A stretch of DNA of 64,000 nucleotides from Bacteroides sp. GM023 (GCF_014750685.1 NZ_JAAXGE010000009.1:372001-436000); one strand, 5' to 3'. Counted from the first letter of the stretch, positions 31,933-42,217 are shown. The notes: a model not told the origin generated them from the sequence alone. Numbers and translations are program-made.

Positions 31933-33540
31933 ATGAAAGCAATTAAATATAATTTCATTCTATTGTTGAGCATACTGTTCGCAAGTTGTAACGACTGGCT
32001 TGATATAACACAATTGGGAAATGAAACGGAAAAGACCCAGTTTACTACGCTCGAAGGCACAGAAAGAGTTCTAAATGGTTTTTACCGCGAAATGATTTCT
32101 TCCAATTTATACGGAGCTTATTTAAGCCAAACCGCTATTGAAGCTATGGCTAATCGATTTGTTTATAACGACAAAGGAATCAGCACCTCTGAAAATGCGG
32201 CAACTATGATTGAAGAATTGAGCAATCACAAATATACGGAAGCTAATATAGAATCTATTTTTAGCGCTATATGGAAAAGCGGATATACGTTGTCTTTCAG
32301 GATAAACAATTACTTCAAATCAATAGAGGAAATGAATCTTCCGATGGACCCCGACAAGAAGAACATTCTTTTAGGAGAGGCTTACGCGATTCGCGCATAT
32401 ATTCATTTTGATTTGTTCAGAATCTTCGGTACAACTTATGAACTCCAAAAATTGCAGGAGGAGCGATTGCCTTATAATGATTTGGACTTTATCGACAAAA
32501 CGGAAGATATAGTAAACAAATTATACTCTTTGCGAGAAGAGAGTACAGAGAAATTCTTCAAGAAACTGCTGCGAGATATCCAGACGGCAGAAAGTTTATT
32601 GGAAAAATCAGACCCTATATTAACCAATCCCGGTGCTGTCACCGAAGAGTTGGTAATTGATGATTTCTATATGAATAGAAACCGTAGAATGAACTACTAT
32701 GCCGTATTGGCGCTTAAAGCTAGAGTGCTGCAATATATGGGCAATACTGAAGAAGCGGTTTCGGCTGCCGAAAAAGTACTCACGGCAGTAGGAGAGGGAA
32801 AGCCCTTCCAATGGCATACAGCTTTGCGGGGATCTGACTATACATTCTTCTCAGAAGTGATATTCGGAATCCACTACTTAAATATGTACACAGACGGAAA
32901 TAGCCGCTATTATGGTTCCAAAGTATTAAGCGGATATTTTGTATCCCAACAGATGTTGAATAACTTTATGTTTGCTAAACCTGCAGGTCATGACAATCCG
33001 GATGTCGCACTCGGAGATTTCAGAAGAGAGTGCTGGACGGAGAATAACGGAACCGATGTAGGAACGGGTAGCAATATATTTGGCGAAGGGGATGGAGTAA
33101 CCAAGGTCTTTATCCAAAGACGTTTTAAGGAACCGGCAAACTCTACGACTCAATCGAATGCCTACCATCAGCCCCTTATTCGTTTGGCGGAGATGTTTTA
33201 CATTATCGCCGAAGCCAAAGTTGAAGCCGGACTTTATGATGATGCCATAGCAATGTTCAATGAACATCTGGAACGCAGAACAGTCAATGAAATCTATCGT
33301 TTCGGGCATTCAAACAACCCAATCGATACCAATAGTCCCGAAATTAAAAGTGTCTTAATGGATTTTATCCGGAAAGAATATTACTGCGAATTTGCCGGTG
33401 AAGGACAATTATTCTTCTTTAATAAAAGACAGCAACAGGATACATTCCGTGATTCGAATACAGTAAATTCAATATTGCAAATTCAGGATAAAGAAAAAGC
33501 ATACGTCATAGACATACCGACTATAGAAACTAACATTTAA
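31933..33540 (+). CDS. SusD-like lipoprotein of the ECF-controlled locus
   Basis: ATG 31933, 20 bp after the susC stop, gives a signal peptide and lipobox ending in FASC with NDWLDI following, typical of SusD. A longer frame reaching into susC is not credible. The 535-residue protein shows SusD features: GEAYAIRAYIHFDLFRIFGTTY (about 155-176), YAVLALKARVLQYMGNTEEA and LIRLAEMFYIIAEAKVEAG near the C-terminal third, then FIRKEYYCEFAGEGQLFFFNKR in place of the more usual ER-E-F block. It forms the binding lid for the upstream transporter. Confidence 0.9.
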   Translation: MKAIKYNFILLLSILFASCNDWLDITQLGNETEKTQFTTLEGTERVLNGFYREMISSNLYGAYLSQTAIEAMANRFVYNDKGISTSENAATMIEELSNHKYTEANIESIFSAIWKSGYTLSFRINNYFKSIEEMNLPMDPDKKNILLGEAYAIRAYIHFDLFRIFGTTYELQKLQEERLPYNDLDFIDKTEDIVNKLYSLREESTEKFFKKLLRDIQTAESLLEKSDPILTNPGAVTEELVIDDFYMNRNRRMNYYAVLALKARVLQYMGNTEEAVSAAEKVLTAVGEGKPFQWHTALRGSDYTFFSEVIFGIHYLNMYTDGNSRYYGSKVLSGYFVSQQMLNNFMFAKPAGHDNPDVALGDFRRECWTENNGTDVGTGSNIFGEGDGVTKVFIQRRFKEPANSTTQSNAYHQPLIRLAEMFYIIAEAKVEAGLYDDAIAMFNEHLERRTVNEIYRFGHSNNPIDTNSPEIKSVLMDFIRKEYYCEFAGEGQLFFFNKRQQQDTFRDSNTVNSILQIQDKEKAYVIDIPTIETNI

Positions 33541-33544
33541 ATGC

Positions 33545-34426
33545 ATGATTATGAGAAAATATATAGTATTAGGTTTATTGGCTACCTTTTTGATTGCATG
33601 CGAACATGAAAAAGTGGTAAGTTATTCCTCACAGGATAGAGTTTACTTTAAACATGGAGATAATGGCAAAATAGATTCTATGTACGTGAATTTAAAAGAG
33701 ATGAATGCCGTTGAATTTAAAGAAGACTCTATTATTAATATTGAAATCTCATTATTGGGAGGTATTGCCGATATCAACCGTCCTATCAATGTGCAGCCTA
33801 AGGACACCACCATTGCCAATGGGCAAAAATATACGGCGAAAGAAGGGGTCGATTTTATAATCAAGCAGGCATTTGTATCGGCGGGAGCAAGCAAAGGCAG
33901 CATTCAGATACAATTATTGAATTCTGACAAATTGAGAAACGACGGGGATACACTGATTGCTTACCTTAAACTACTGGAAAATGATATGTTCCTCACTGAT
34001 TATAACAAGCAAAAAGGAAATAGTGATAAAGAGATCAAGAACAGTACGGAATTCAGAATTTTCTATTTTTCTTCAATCAATGTTCCGCCACGTATGTGGG
34101 AAGAATTCTATCATGAAACTTCAAGAATCGGAATGAAAGCTTATTTGGGAGAGTATACTCCCCAGAAACTTGAAATATTTCTGGCGGCGACCGGGCTGTC
34201 GCTTGCTTCTTTGGAGTATACCCAGGAAGAATTGGATGCACAGCCTGATAAAGAAATATACAAAAAGGCTGAAAGAATATTCAACAGTAGATTTGGCGGA
34301 ACAAGAATTTTCGACAGATGGAAAGCACTAGTGAAATTTTATTTGCAAGATAATGAGGATAAATATCCGGAACCAATTCAATGGGGAGTCTGGTGGAACA
34401 TACTTCATACACCAGGAGTAAGTTGA
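33545..34426 (+). CDS. DUF4843-like lipoprotein
   Basis: The 293-residue product (ATG at 33545 or 33551) has a signal peptide and lipobox (ATFLIAC). It matches the DUF4843 lipoproteins found after susD in many Bacteroidota loci: DRVYFKHGD near the start, a beta-sandwich (VEFKEDSIINIEISLLGGIADINRPINV), then an all-helical C-terminal part (MWEEFYHETSRIGMKAYLGEYTPQKLEIF). Its role is unknown, probably an accessory surface-binding protein. It begins 4 bp after the susD stop. Confidence 0.75.
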   Translation: MIMRKYIVLGLLATFLIACEHEKVVSYSSQDRVYFKHGDNGKIDSMYVNLKEMNAVEFKEDSIINIEISLLGGIADINRPINVQPKDTTIANGQKYTAKEGVDFIIKQAFVSAGASKGSIQIQLLNSDKLRNDGDTLIAYLKLLENDMFLTDYNKQKGNSDKEIKNSTEFRIFYFSSINVPPRMWEEFYHETSRIGMKAYLGEYTPQKLEIFLAATGLSLASLEYTQEELDAQPDKEIYKKAERIFNSRFGGTRIFDRWKALVKFYLQDNEDKYPEPIQWGVWWNILHTPGVS

Positions 34427-34460
34427 CTTTTAAAGGTGAATAAGATAAATAAAAGACAAT

Positions 34461-36377
34461 ATGGAAAAAATATTCAATCTATTTAATAAAAGTGTACTCC
34501 TGCTGGGTACATTCTTGCTTCTCTTTTCTTGTAATGAAGACAAAGGAAATTATGATTATCAGGAAATTAACGACCTGAATACAGCGGAGTTTAAAGTGAA
34601 AAATGCCACCGGAGATTACATCACTAAGGGAGAAAACGAGACGTTCTACGATGTTACTGTAGAAGCGGGCGACAATCTGATTTTAACTCCGGAATTAGCT
34701 TTCATATCAGACGAAGAGGCAGACTATTCATTCAAATGGTATGGTTATCAGAGAGGTAAAACCAAGCCGGAAGAAGGTCTGGTTGTTTCTGAAGAAAAAG
34801 ATCTCATATATCCTATGACGAAAGAATGGGGAGTAGAGACTACAGCTCAATCAGGTGTGTATTCATTTGCTTTTGAAGCCAGCAACAATAAAACAGAGGT
34901 CAAGAGAATATGGATGTTCAGAATCAGTGTACATTCCCGTGCAAAATACGGATATGTTGCTTTATGCAAAAAAGAATACGGATTTGATGTTGATATAATA
35001 GCCAAGAATGAGTTGAAATATCATCTAGTGACCAATTTATTTAGCAGTATCAAGAACTTGGATCTTTCAGCCGAGCCTTATGGTATTGAGACATTATGGG
35101 ATATCACTGCACCGGAAGTAGGACGAGATAATTATGCATTCTACGTATTAACGGATAAAATAACGACACGGCTTGCTCCCGGTGACTATTCGTATGATGA
35201 AAAATACTCCATTTCATCTATAATAGAACCATGGTCTCCGTTGGCCAATCAGAATGTAGTCGCTAAGAAAATAGTAGCGAGGGGCCCCAATGCTGCAGGC
35301 GCCCAGACTCGTGCTTATTTTCTGTATAACGATGACTGGTACTTTCAAAATACGAGTAGTTCCTGGTATTATCTCGATCAACCGGTCAACCGCATGGTTG
35401 TATATAATGATGAGGGGCAAATAACTGAAATAAAGCATTATAAACCAGCTCCCTTTGTTGCTATAAACGTGAATAATGCTAATGGTATTGGTATTTTATT
35501 TAATGAGACAGATAAGAAATTTGTCTGTCACAAATTGAGTAAACCAGGCAATCGTTACGAAATCTTTTATACACAGGATATTAATGCTGAATTTAATGAT
35601 AAAATGATGTTCACCGATGCGGGAGTATCAGATCCGCATACGAAATTAGTATATCTGGCTGATGACATCCGGAGTCGGACTTATAGTTCTACCAGTCATA
35701 CAGTTGTACAGGATAATTTTGCCATTTTTCAAGGTCCGCAGGGAGATTACCGGGGTGTTTTATTCAGAACAGATAATAACGGGGTAATAGATGCCGGATT
35801 TAGCAGATTTTATTTTCCTTCAATGTTAACGAATAAGAACATAAAAATTTGGTTTAAAAGAGCATTGACTCTATATTGTGTAACAGATGACAATACCATT
35901 TACAAATTTAAGTTGCAGGGATTGACCGTAGGTAGTAAGAGTCAGTTGGTACCTCAAGGAAAAGATGATGGTTTCTGGGATGCCGGCGGCAAAGGTACAT
36001 ATGAAGATGTGACCAGTCAGTTTGTAAAAGACGGATATACAACGGTAACCTGTATGAAATCTGTGGATGATCACAATCTTGGAAGTTGGGATAACCCTTA
36101 CTCTATGAAAATACAACAATCGAGAGGATCAAAATATGGAACAGTAATTGTTGGTACTATGAATCCGAACTTGCCTAAGGGAAAGAATGGCAAAATGGAG
36201 TTTTTCCAATACAATTATACAGAAAACACGTTGGTTCCCCGTCTGCTTCCTTTAGCCGGGACGGAAAATGAAAAAAGCAATGTTTTTACCGGAGTAGGTG
36301 AAATTATAGATGTAGTATATAAAGGAGGTTTAATATCTCCGACAGTTAATGATTCGCAGCCCGATCCGCTCATTTAA
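34461..36377 (+). CDS. PKD-like family lipoprotein
   Basis: The 638-residue lipoprotein (lipobox LLFSC near residue 24) opens with CNEDKGNYDYQEINDLNT, the typical start of the PKD-like lipoproteins that accompany DUF4843 proteins in Bacteroidota. Ig/PKD-like beta domains lie at about 45-165 (VEAGDNLILTPELAF, YSFKWYGYQ, YSFAFEASNN). The rest may form a beta-propeller (repeated YLADD, FRTDNNG, YCVTDDNTIYKFKLQG). It would sit at the outer surface as a binding partner of the SusCD complex. The specific ligand is unknown. Confidence 0.7.
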   Translation: MEKIFNLFNKSVLLLGTFLLLFSCNEDKGNYDYQEINDLNTAEFKVKNATGDYITKGENETFYDVTVEAGDNLILTPELAFISDEEADYSFKWYGYQRGKTKPEEGLVVSEEKDLIYPMTKEWGVETTAQSGVYSFAFEASNNKTEVKRIWMFRISVHSRAKYGYVALCKKEYGFDVDIIAKNELKYHLVTNLFSSIKNLDLSAEPYGIETLWDITAPEVGRDNYAFYVLTDKITTRLAPGDYSYDEKYSISSIIEPWSPLANQNVVAKKIVARGPNAAGAQTRAYFLYNDDWYFQNTSSSWYYLDQPVNRMVVYNDEGQITEIKHYKPAPFVAINVNNANGIGILFNETDKKFVCHKLSKPGNRYEIFYTQDINAEFNDKMMFTDAGVSDPHTKLVYLADDIRSRTYSSTSHTVVQDNFAIFQGPQGDYRGVLFRTDNNGVIDAGFSRFYFPSMLTNKNIKIWFKRALTLYCVTDDNTIYKFKLQGLTVGSKSQLVPQGKDDGFWDAGGKGTYEDVTSQFVKDGYTTVTCMKSVDDHNLGSWDNPYSMKIQQSRGSKYGTVIVGTMNPNLPKGKNGKMEFFQYNYTENTLVPRLLPLAGTENEKSNVFTGVGEIIDVVYKGGLISPTVNDSQPDPLI

Positions 36378-36455
36378 AACAACGCGCGTGATAATTAAGT
36401 TTGGTACATCCAATTGAAAATGAATTCAAAATACGTTATTTAAAATAGTTTTAAT

Positions 36456-37820
36456 ATGAAAAAGTATCTTCTGAATTTTGCACTTCTCATACTCGCTTTT
36501 TCAGCAAGTGCACAAGACTTCTCTACAGTAGAAGGAGTCTGGGAAAAAGGCAAATCTAAAAATATTAAGTTATTTGCCATTGAAAATAGTAATTATAAAG
36601 AGGTGGCATCTTCCAGAGTGGATGAAAGCGGTCGGTTCGTTATCGCTTTTTACCCTGCTAAAGAAGGAATCTATGCACTTAACAATTATAACTTTTATTT
36701 TAAACCCGGAGATAAGCTATCTATAAATATAACTGATACAAGTTATGAACTGAAAGATGAAAACACTCCTGAAAATATAGAGATTGCCCGCTGGGAACTG
36801 CTTGTCACACCGTTGAAAGAGATGCGGCGGCGTACACAAACTACATACGCCGATTTTTTTCCTTTACTTGTACAAACCGAAAAGGAAATGAACTATAAGG
36901 CATCTACGCCGAACAAGACATTTAACGCTGTTTTTGACAAATACAAAGAGCTTAATCTTTTGGATATAGCGACGAACTATTTGTTTTCTCCCCGTACGGC
37001 ACATCCCCGGAAAGAAGATTTCCCCGATTATTTCAAGAAAATAGACTTGAAGAAAATGATAGCCGATCCTTTTATTTTGAATTATCCCAATGGTCTCTCT
37101 CTTTTGGGAAAAAGCAAAATTATCCCGATATGGACAGGAGAAAGTAAAAGTACGGAAAAAAAGAAAGATATTACTGCTTCTCCTGAATCCGGTATTATTG
37201 ATAATGAAGAGTTAATGAAGGTGGCCGATCCTATGGTAAGGGCTGAGCTGGTTTTACTATACGCTAAAAACAAACAAGTATTAATTGTATTCGACGAGTA
37301 TGTAGACATGTATAGTAAATATCTCGTCACAGACGAACAAAGACAAAGACTTGCGCAATTAAGATTCCCGCTTATTAAGAATGATAAAGGAGAACCGGCA
37401 ACGGATTTCGCTTTTACAGACGCCAATGGAAAATCACACGCTCTTTCCGATTTTAAAGGAAAAATAGTTTATGTCGATGTTTGGGCCACTTGGTGTGCAC
37501 CGTGCAAAAAAGAGCTACCTCATTTAAAAAAGCTGGAAACTGAATATAAAAACAATAAAGACATTGTATTTGTCGGTGTCAGTGTAGACAAGGAGAAAGA
37601 TAAACAAAAATGGAAAGAATTCCTTGTACGTGAAGAATTACCGGGTATTCAACTATTTGCAGGTGACGAAGCTTCCGAAAAACTGATGAAACCTTATAAA
37701 ATCACTGGAATTCCACGCTTCATCTTAGTGGACAAAAATGGCAATTTGCTTTCTGCTAATGCTCCCCGCCCTTCCTCACCGGATGTCAGAACGGTATTGA
37801 ATGATGCGCTAAAGAAGTAA
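36456..37820 (+). CDS. TlpA-like thioredoxin-fold lipid/periplasmic protein
   Basis: The 454-residue exported protein (signal ending near FSASAQ) has an N-terminal region (about 20-310) like the DUF4369-type domain common in Bacteroides thiol proteins, and a C-terminal TlpA/AhpC-like thioredoxin domain (about 315-454). Its active site is W346-C347-A-P-C350-K351, followed by the cis-Pro segment GIPRFILVDKNG. Such proteins reduce or exchange disulfides in the periplasm. It lies in the same operon direction as the SusCD genes, 78 bp after the PKD-like gene and 4 bp before the protease gene, suggesting the imported material or its enzymes involve thiols. Confidence 0.88.
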   Translation: MKKYLLNFALLILAFSASAQDFSTVEGVWEKGKSKNIKLFAIENSNYKEVASSRVDESGRFVIAFYPAKEGIYALNNYNFYFKPGDKLSINITDTSYELKDENTPENIEIARWELLVTPLKEMRRRTQTTYADFFPLLVQTEKEMNYKASTPNKTFNAVFDKYKELNLLDIATNYLFSPRTAHPRKEDFPDYFKKIDLKKMIADPFILNYPNGLSLLGKSKIIPIWTGESKSTEKKKDITASPESGIIDNEELMKVADPMVRAELVLLYAKNKQVLIVFDEYVDMYSKYLVTDEQRQRLAQLRFPLIKNDKGEPATDFAFTDANGKSHALSDFKGKIVYVDVWATWCAPCKKELPHLKKLETEYKNNKDIVFVGVSVDKEKDKQKWKEFLVREELPGIQLFAGDEASEKLMKPYKITGIPRFILVDKNGNLLSANAPRPSSPDVRTVLNDALKK

Positions 37821-37824
37821 ATAC

Positions 37825-39072
37825 ATGGTTACAATAAAAACGCTAACTATCTTATGGGCGGTCATAGCACCATTGGCAGTAACAGCTCAGGTAAACATAG
37901 ACAGTATAAAGGTGGATTTATCCACCTTTTCTGCAGGGTTAAAGGCTAAGGATTATACGATTGTTCAGAAAGCGGTAGCTCCGGAGTTTGGTATTTATAC
38001 GTATACATGGCCCTCCGCTCAAAGTCTATTGAGTCAAATTTGGGAGAGTCAGGAAATCAGTTCATTGGAATTGTCCTCCGAGCGACTGTATGAAGAAGAA
38101 GGAAAATTTGTAGTAGATGCAGTCTTCACTTTGAGCAATCAAACCCGCCAAAAATCTAAAATAGGATTTAATCGGAATCATAAGATTGTATTTGTTGATT
38201 ACTTTGATCGGTTATTCGGTAGTAGTCGCTATACGGAGTCGGTTCGGGTGGCCACCCTCCCTTTTGAAAATTCCGAAAGTTCCATCATACTTACTTTACA
38301 GTTAAACGCATCCCAGCGTCCTCTACGTTTTTTATTAGATACCGGAGCTGACGGCATGGCCATCCGTAAAACACTGGCTGATTCATTAGGGTTAACCGTC
38401 ACGCATACTCAACAAGCACATGTAGTGGGTGGGCAACAGCAAATTGAAATTTCCAAAGGAAATACCGTGCGACTCTCAGAATCACTGGTGCTGAATAATC
38501 AGAATATAGCCCTTTTCCCTCGGGTAAGACATCAGATGGATGGCATTATCGGATTAAATCTAATCAAACGCTATATTACTGAGATAAATTATGATAAGAG
38601 TGAAATCTCTTTCTATACATTTGGCAACCGAAAATATGAAAAGAAAGATATCACACTGCCTGTGAAAACTTCCTATGGGCTTATTCTATTGCCGGGCAGT
38701 ATCAACCTGGCAGGCGACCAAATCACTGGTGGAAACTTTATTATGGATACAGGCGCTGCTTACTATTTGATTTTGTTCAGTCCTTTTGTATACACAAATA
38801 ACTTGCTTCAATCGGGATTCAAGCCCGAATCACAAGCACAGACTGTCAGTTTAGGAATCTCCTCTTTAGTTTATAATGGAAAATGTAACGAACTTTTCTT
38901 GGGAAATGGTTTTGTTGACAGGAATATTCCTATTACATTACAGGTCGGTTCTAAAGAAAATAGCACTATCTCCCCATCCTCACCTGATGGTTCTTTAGGC
39001 GTAAAGTTTTTTAGTAAATTCAATTTTATTATTGACTTGCTGAAAAATGAAGTTCATCTAATAAAAAGATAA
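37825..39072 (+). CDS. Exported retropepsin-like aspartic protease with two DTG motifs
   Basis: The 415-residue protein has a signal peptide (ending near LAVTAQ), a small N-terminal domain (about 25-130, possibly NTF2-like) and a clan AA aspartic protease region. Two catalytic-type motifs are visible: D172 in FLLDTGADG and D308 in FIMDTGAAYY. Each is followed downstream by a hydrophobic-Gly segment (MDGIIGLNLI and GSLGVKFF). Bacterial retropepsin-like proteins often have one DTG per chain and work as dimers, whereas this one could form both halves of the active site in one chain. It starts 4 bp after the TlpA gene. A peptide- or protein-processing role is inferred. Confidence 0.75.
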   Translation: MVTIKTLTILWAVIAPLAVTAQVNIDSIKVDLSTFSAGLKAKDYTIVQKAVAPEFGIYTYTWPSAQSLLSQIWESQEISSLELSSERLYEEEGKFVVDAVFTLSNQTRQKSKIGFNRNHKIVFVDYFDRLFGSSRYTESVRVATLPFENSESSIILTLQLNASQRPLRFLLDTGADGMAIRKTLADSLGLTVTHTQQAHVVGGQQQIEISKGNTVRLSESLVLNNQNIALFPRVRHQMDGIIGLNLIKRYITEINYDKSEISFYTFGNRKYEKKDITLPVKTSYGLILLPGSINLAGDQITGGNFIMDTGAAYYLILFSPFVYTNNLLQSGFKPESQAQTVSLGISSLVYNGKCNELFLGNGFVDRNIPITLQVGSKENSTISPSSPDGSLGVKFFSKFNFIIDLLKNEVHLIKR

Positions 39073-39168
39073 CTCCAGATATAACTTATATTATATTTAT
39101 TGCTTTCTATTTTCACTGATAAAATGTAATTTTACAGAGAAATCTAATTCCAAAAAACATTATATTAT

Positions 39169-40569
39169 ATGAACAATAAACTTATATTGCTTATTCTTTT
39201 ATTATTCTGGGTGACAAGTTTAAAAAGTCAGAATACCTTTGTACATGGACGTTCACACAACTATGAATGGCCTACTGACTTACTCGTGTTGGAAAAACTA
39301 GATCGGTGGCAAGACCTGAAATTCGGAGTCATCTTCCACTGGGGGCTGTATGCTGTACCCGGTATTGTTGAATCGTGGGCTCTCTGTTCCGAAGATGTTG
39401 ACTGGATTAGTCGCTACGGACATGACAATTATCAAGAATTTAAGAATTGGTATTGGAACGGATTGAGCCAGCAGTTCAATCCCGTTCATTTCAATCCTAC
39501 ACAATGGGCTGATATCATGAAACAGGCAGGAATGAAATATATGGTGTTCACTACTAAACACCATGATGGTTTCTGTATGTTCGACAGTAAATATACCAAT
39601 TTTTCCATCGCGCAGGGGCCTTTCAAAGGAAACCCCAAAGCCGATGTTACCCGCTATGTATTTGAGGCTTTTCGCAAAGCAGGCTTTATGACGGGCGCCT
39701 ACTTTTCTAAACCGGATTGGCATAATCAAGATTATTGGTGGGATTATTTCGCAACTCCTAACAGAAATGTGAATTACAAAATCGAACGTCATCCCGAAAA
39801 ATGGGAAAATTTCAAGACCTTTACTTACAATCAGATTGAAGAACTTATGAGCGGCTATGGGCCAATAGATATTCTTTGGTTGGATGGTGGTTGGGTATCC
39901 ATCCGCAATAACCAAGATATTGATATGCCACGAATAGCCAACATGGCACGAAAAAAACAGCCCGGTATATTGGTGGTAGACCGTACCATAAGTGGTCGAT
40001 ATGAAAATTATCAGACTCCCGAGCGGTCAATCCCCGAAACACAACTTCCTTTTCCGTGGGAAAGTTGTATCACCTTAACTTCAGATTGGGGATGGGTAAA
40101 GAACGCCAAATACAAAACTTCCAATCAGGTTATTTCCATGTTGATGGAGGTCGTTGCTAAAGGTGGTAGTCTGCTTCTCGGTGTAGGACCTACCGCAGAG
40201 GGTATTATTGAACAACCTGCCATAGAACGTCTTGCCGAGGTGGGCCGTTGGCTGCAAAAGAATGGAGAAGCGATATACAATACCCGTATTACTTCCAATT
40301 ACCATTCTAACAATGTTTGGTTTACTGCAAACAAGAACGGGAAAACACTGTATGCACTTTATGCTTTGCCGGAGGGTGAAAAAATACCAGCAAGCATAGA
40401 ATGGCAAGGGAATATTCCTACAAAAAATAGCCGGATCAAGTTGCTGGTCTCCGGTCAGAAGGTAAAATGGACGATAAAGGATAATGATAGAGTTATACTT
40501 ACTGTTCCTGATAAATACGTAGGTAGTAATGAACCGCTTGCTTTCCAATTGGAAATTTGCGATAAATAA
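39169..40569 (+). CDS. GH29 alpha-L-fucosidase, exported
   Basis: The 466-residue protein has a signal peptide and a GH29 barrel: WQDLKFGVIFHWGLYAVPG, MKQAGMKYMVFTTKHHDGFCMF and DILWLDGGW, with D239 the candidate nucleophile, then a C-terminal beta-domain (about 380-466). GH29 enzymes remove alpha-linked fucose from glycans. It follows the ECF-controlled operon after 96 bp in which no clear promoter is visible, so it may be read through from that operon. If so, fucosylated glycoproteins would be a natural target for the protease, TlpA and fucosidase set; this is inference. Confidence 0.9.
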   Translation: MNNKLILLILLLFWVTSLKSQNTFVHGRSHNYEWPTDLLVLEKLDRWQDLKFGVIFHWGLYAVPGIVESWALCSEDVDWISRYGHDNYQEFKNWYWNGLSQQFNPVHFNPTQWADIMKQAGMKYMVFTTKHHDGFCMFDSKYTNFSIAQGPFKGNPKADVTRYVFEAFRKAGFMTGAYFSKPDWHNQDYWWDYFATPNRNVNYKIERHPEKWENFKTFTYNQIEELMSGYGPIDILWLDGGWVSIRNNQDIDMPRIANMARKKQPGILVVDRTISGRYENYQTPERSIPETQLPFPWESCITLTSDWGWVKNAKYKTSNQVISMLMEVVAKGGSLLLGVGPTAEGIIEQPAIERLAEVGRWLQKNGEAIYNTRITSNYHSNNVWFTANKNGKTLYALYALPEGEKIPASIEWQGNIPTKNSRIKLLVSGQKVKWTIKDNDRVILTVPDKYVGSNEPLAFQLEICDK

Positions 40570-40598
40570 CGTGAACTCGTTATATTGAACTCACGTTA
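40567..40598. terminator. Hairpin between convergent genes
   Basis: TAACGTGA (40567-40574) and TCACGTTA (40591-40598) are perfect arms; the left arm overlaps the GH29 stop codon. It lies in a 41-bp gap between convergent genes, so it probably ends both transcripts. Confidence 0.6.
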
Positions 40599-40610
40599 AG
40601 TAGATAATAA

Positions 40611-42041
40611 TTAGAAGAGACGGAATGGCTTGCTCTCGCCATTCCCTGTTCCGTTTATTGTTATATCCGTATTGGGTAACAGGCTTTTAATACGCTCTAT
40701 TCCTTCTTTTGTAATCTTTCCATATAGCACTAAGCTTCCGATTTTTATTTTTGATATTTCATCGGGAATATCAATGTCGTCGATAAATCTTATTTCCAGT
40801 CTTTTTATCTCTTTGAGTTCTAACAGGACAGGTGGGAATTCTTTTACTCTGATGGAAATGCCATTGCCCCAACCTTCGCTCTGCGCGTCAGCACTTAGCT
40901 TACTTTTTAATCTGTCATTTTTAACGTCTTTCTTTCTGACCATCCAGCCAATTTGTAGTCTTAGAGCGAAATTTCTCTTATTTTGTTTCAGTCCGATAAA
41001 ACCTGCCCAAAGTTCTAATGGAGTATCTTTGACAGCGTTGGCATATACTTCCTGATACTTTAAATCCACTTTTACAATCTCATCCGGCAGGCTGTTCGTA
41101 CCTTTGAGCTCTTTCAGGTTATTTCTTTTTCCTTCCTTGTCATAAGGGAAGAATTTCACTATCCATCCGTCGATGATGTTGGGAGCTCCATATTCCTTCT
41201 GTGAGTGGTATTTAAACATATTGCGCCAAAAGGTTTTGTTTACGTCACCTTTAGAAGCATTTACAAACTCTTTCAAAAGAGGTTCCAGTTCGGAAATCCA
41301 CCATTCAAGTTCGTAACGTTTTAGTTCTTTAGCTTTGTTCAGTACTTTTTCCCAGTCTTCGGGAGTCCCTTCAAGAGTTATTTCAGGGATACCGCAAAGT
41401 ACACGCATGACTATAAATTCAAAGTAAGGCTTGACCGTCTCCATAATGGTTATTTCAGAAGCGATTTTCTCTAAAGAAGTTGTTGTGGAAAAATTGCAAG
41501 TCAGTAGTTCGGTCAGGTCATTGCCGGCATATTTTTGTATTTGTTCGGTGAATTTTGGGAAGATTTCTTCCCATGAAAGAGTAGGGTCGTCCGGTGCTTT
41601 GTCTGCTGAAACGATTAGGGACAGTTTACCGGAGAAATCAACAAAATGATGTCTCATCGTTTCCTGATTGGTATTGATATGTTGTGCAAATCCCTGGCTG
41701 ATTAGTAGCCAAATCATGTCGGGAGACAGAATGAACGGTCGGTGGTCTGCATAAGCCTGATACATACCGTTAAAAAAAGAATTGTATCCATAAGATACCA
41801 GGCTATCGGGAGCTTCGCTCTTGGCGAGTATGTTATAGGGTATTTTGAGATTGTCCTTTTTTACCTTGTAAGGTGCTATGTCCATACCTGATAAGATAAG
41901 TCTTTCATAAATCTCGTTATGGGAATACAAATCAAGTAGTTTTTCGGATTTTGAGAGAGTCTCGATTTTGAAAGTAACTCCTTTCTGCGCAACTACTGAA
42001 ACACTGCAAAGTATGAATAAGCAAAATAATACGTTTCTCAT
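40611..42041 (-). CDS. DUF4419-domain exported protein
   Basis: The 476-residue product has a signal peptide (ending near VSVVAQ) and matches the DUF4419 family: YNSFFNGMYQAYADHRPFILSPDMIWLLISQGFAQHIN is the hallmark segment (about 85-123), followed by TFWRNMFKYHSQKEYGAPNIIDGWIVKFFPY. The function of the family is unknown. It is a single gene convergent with the fucosidase and divergent from dinB, with its own -7 element at 42095-42102. No paralog or operon partner is seen. Confidence 0.85.
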   Translation of the reverse strand: MRNVLFCLFILCSVSVVAQKGVTFKIETLSKSEKLLDLYSHNEIYERLILSGMDIAPYKVKKDNLKIPYNILAKSEAPDSLVSYGYNSFFNGMYQAYADHRPFILSPDMIWLLISQGFAQHINTNQETMRHHFVDFSGKLSLIVSADKAPDDPTLSWEEIFPKFTEQIQKYAGNDLTELLTCNFSTTTSLEKIASEITIMETVKPYFEFIVMRVLCGIPEITLEGTPEDWEKVLNKAKELKRYELEWWISELEPLLKEFVNASKGDVNKTFWRNMFKYHSQKEYGAPNIIDGWIVKFFPYDKEGKRNNLKELKGTNSLPDEIVKVDLKYQEVYANAVKDTPLELWAGFIGLKQNKRNFALRLQIGWMVRKKDVKNDRLKSKLSADAQSEGWGNGISIRVKEFPPVLLELKEIKRLEIRFIDDIDIPDEISKIKIGSLVLYGKITKEGIERIKSLLPNTDITINGTGNGESKPFRLF

Positions 42042-42094
42042 AATACTGAATTTATAGTATGGTGATATAGCTTTCGGATATAGTCGATACTATG

Positions 42095-42102
42095 CAAATA
42101 TA
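42095..42102 (-). promoter_or_regulatory. -7 promoter element of the DUF4419 gene
   Basis: Reads TATATTTG on the minus strand, 53 bp before the start codon at 42041. Confidence 0.55.
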
Positions 42103-42217
42103 CTATTATTATGAGTAGTCTTGATGTGATATTGAATATTTTTTGACTTATATCTATAAAAATCATAACCATATTATTTCTTGAACCTATAAGCGGGAAT
42201 AATTCGGGAATTTGTAG

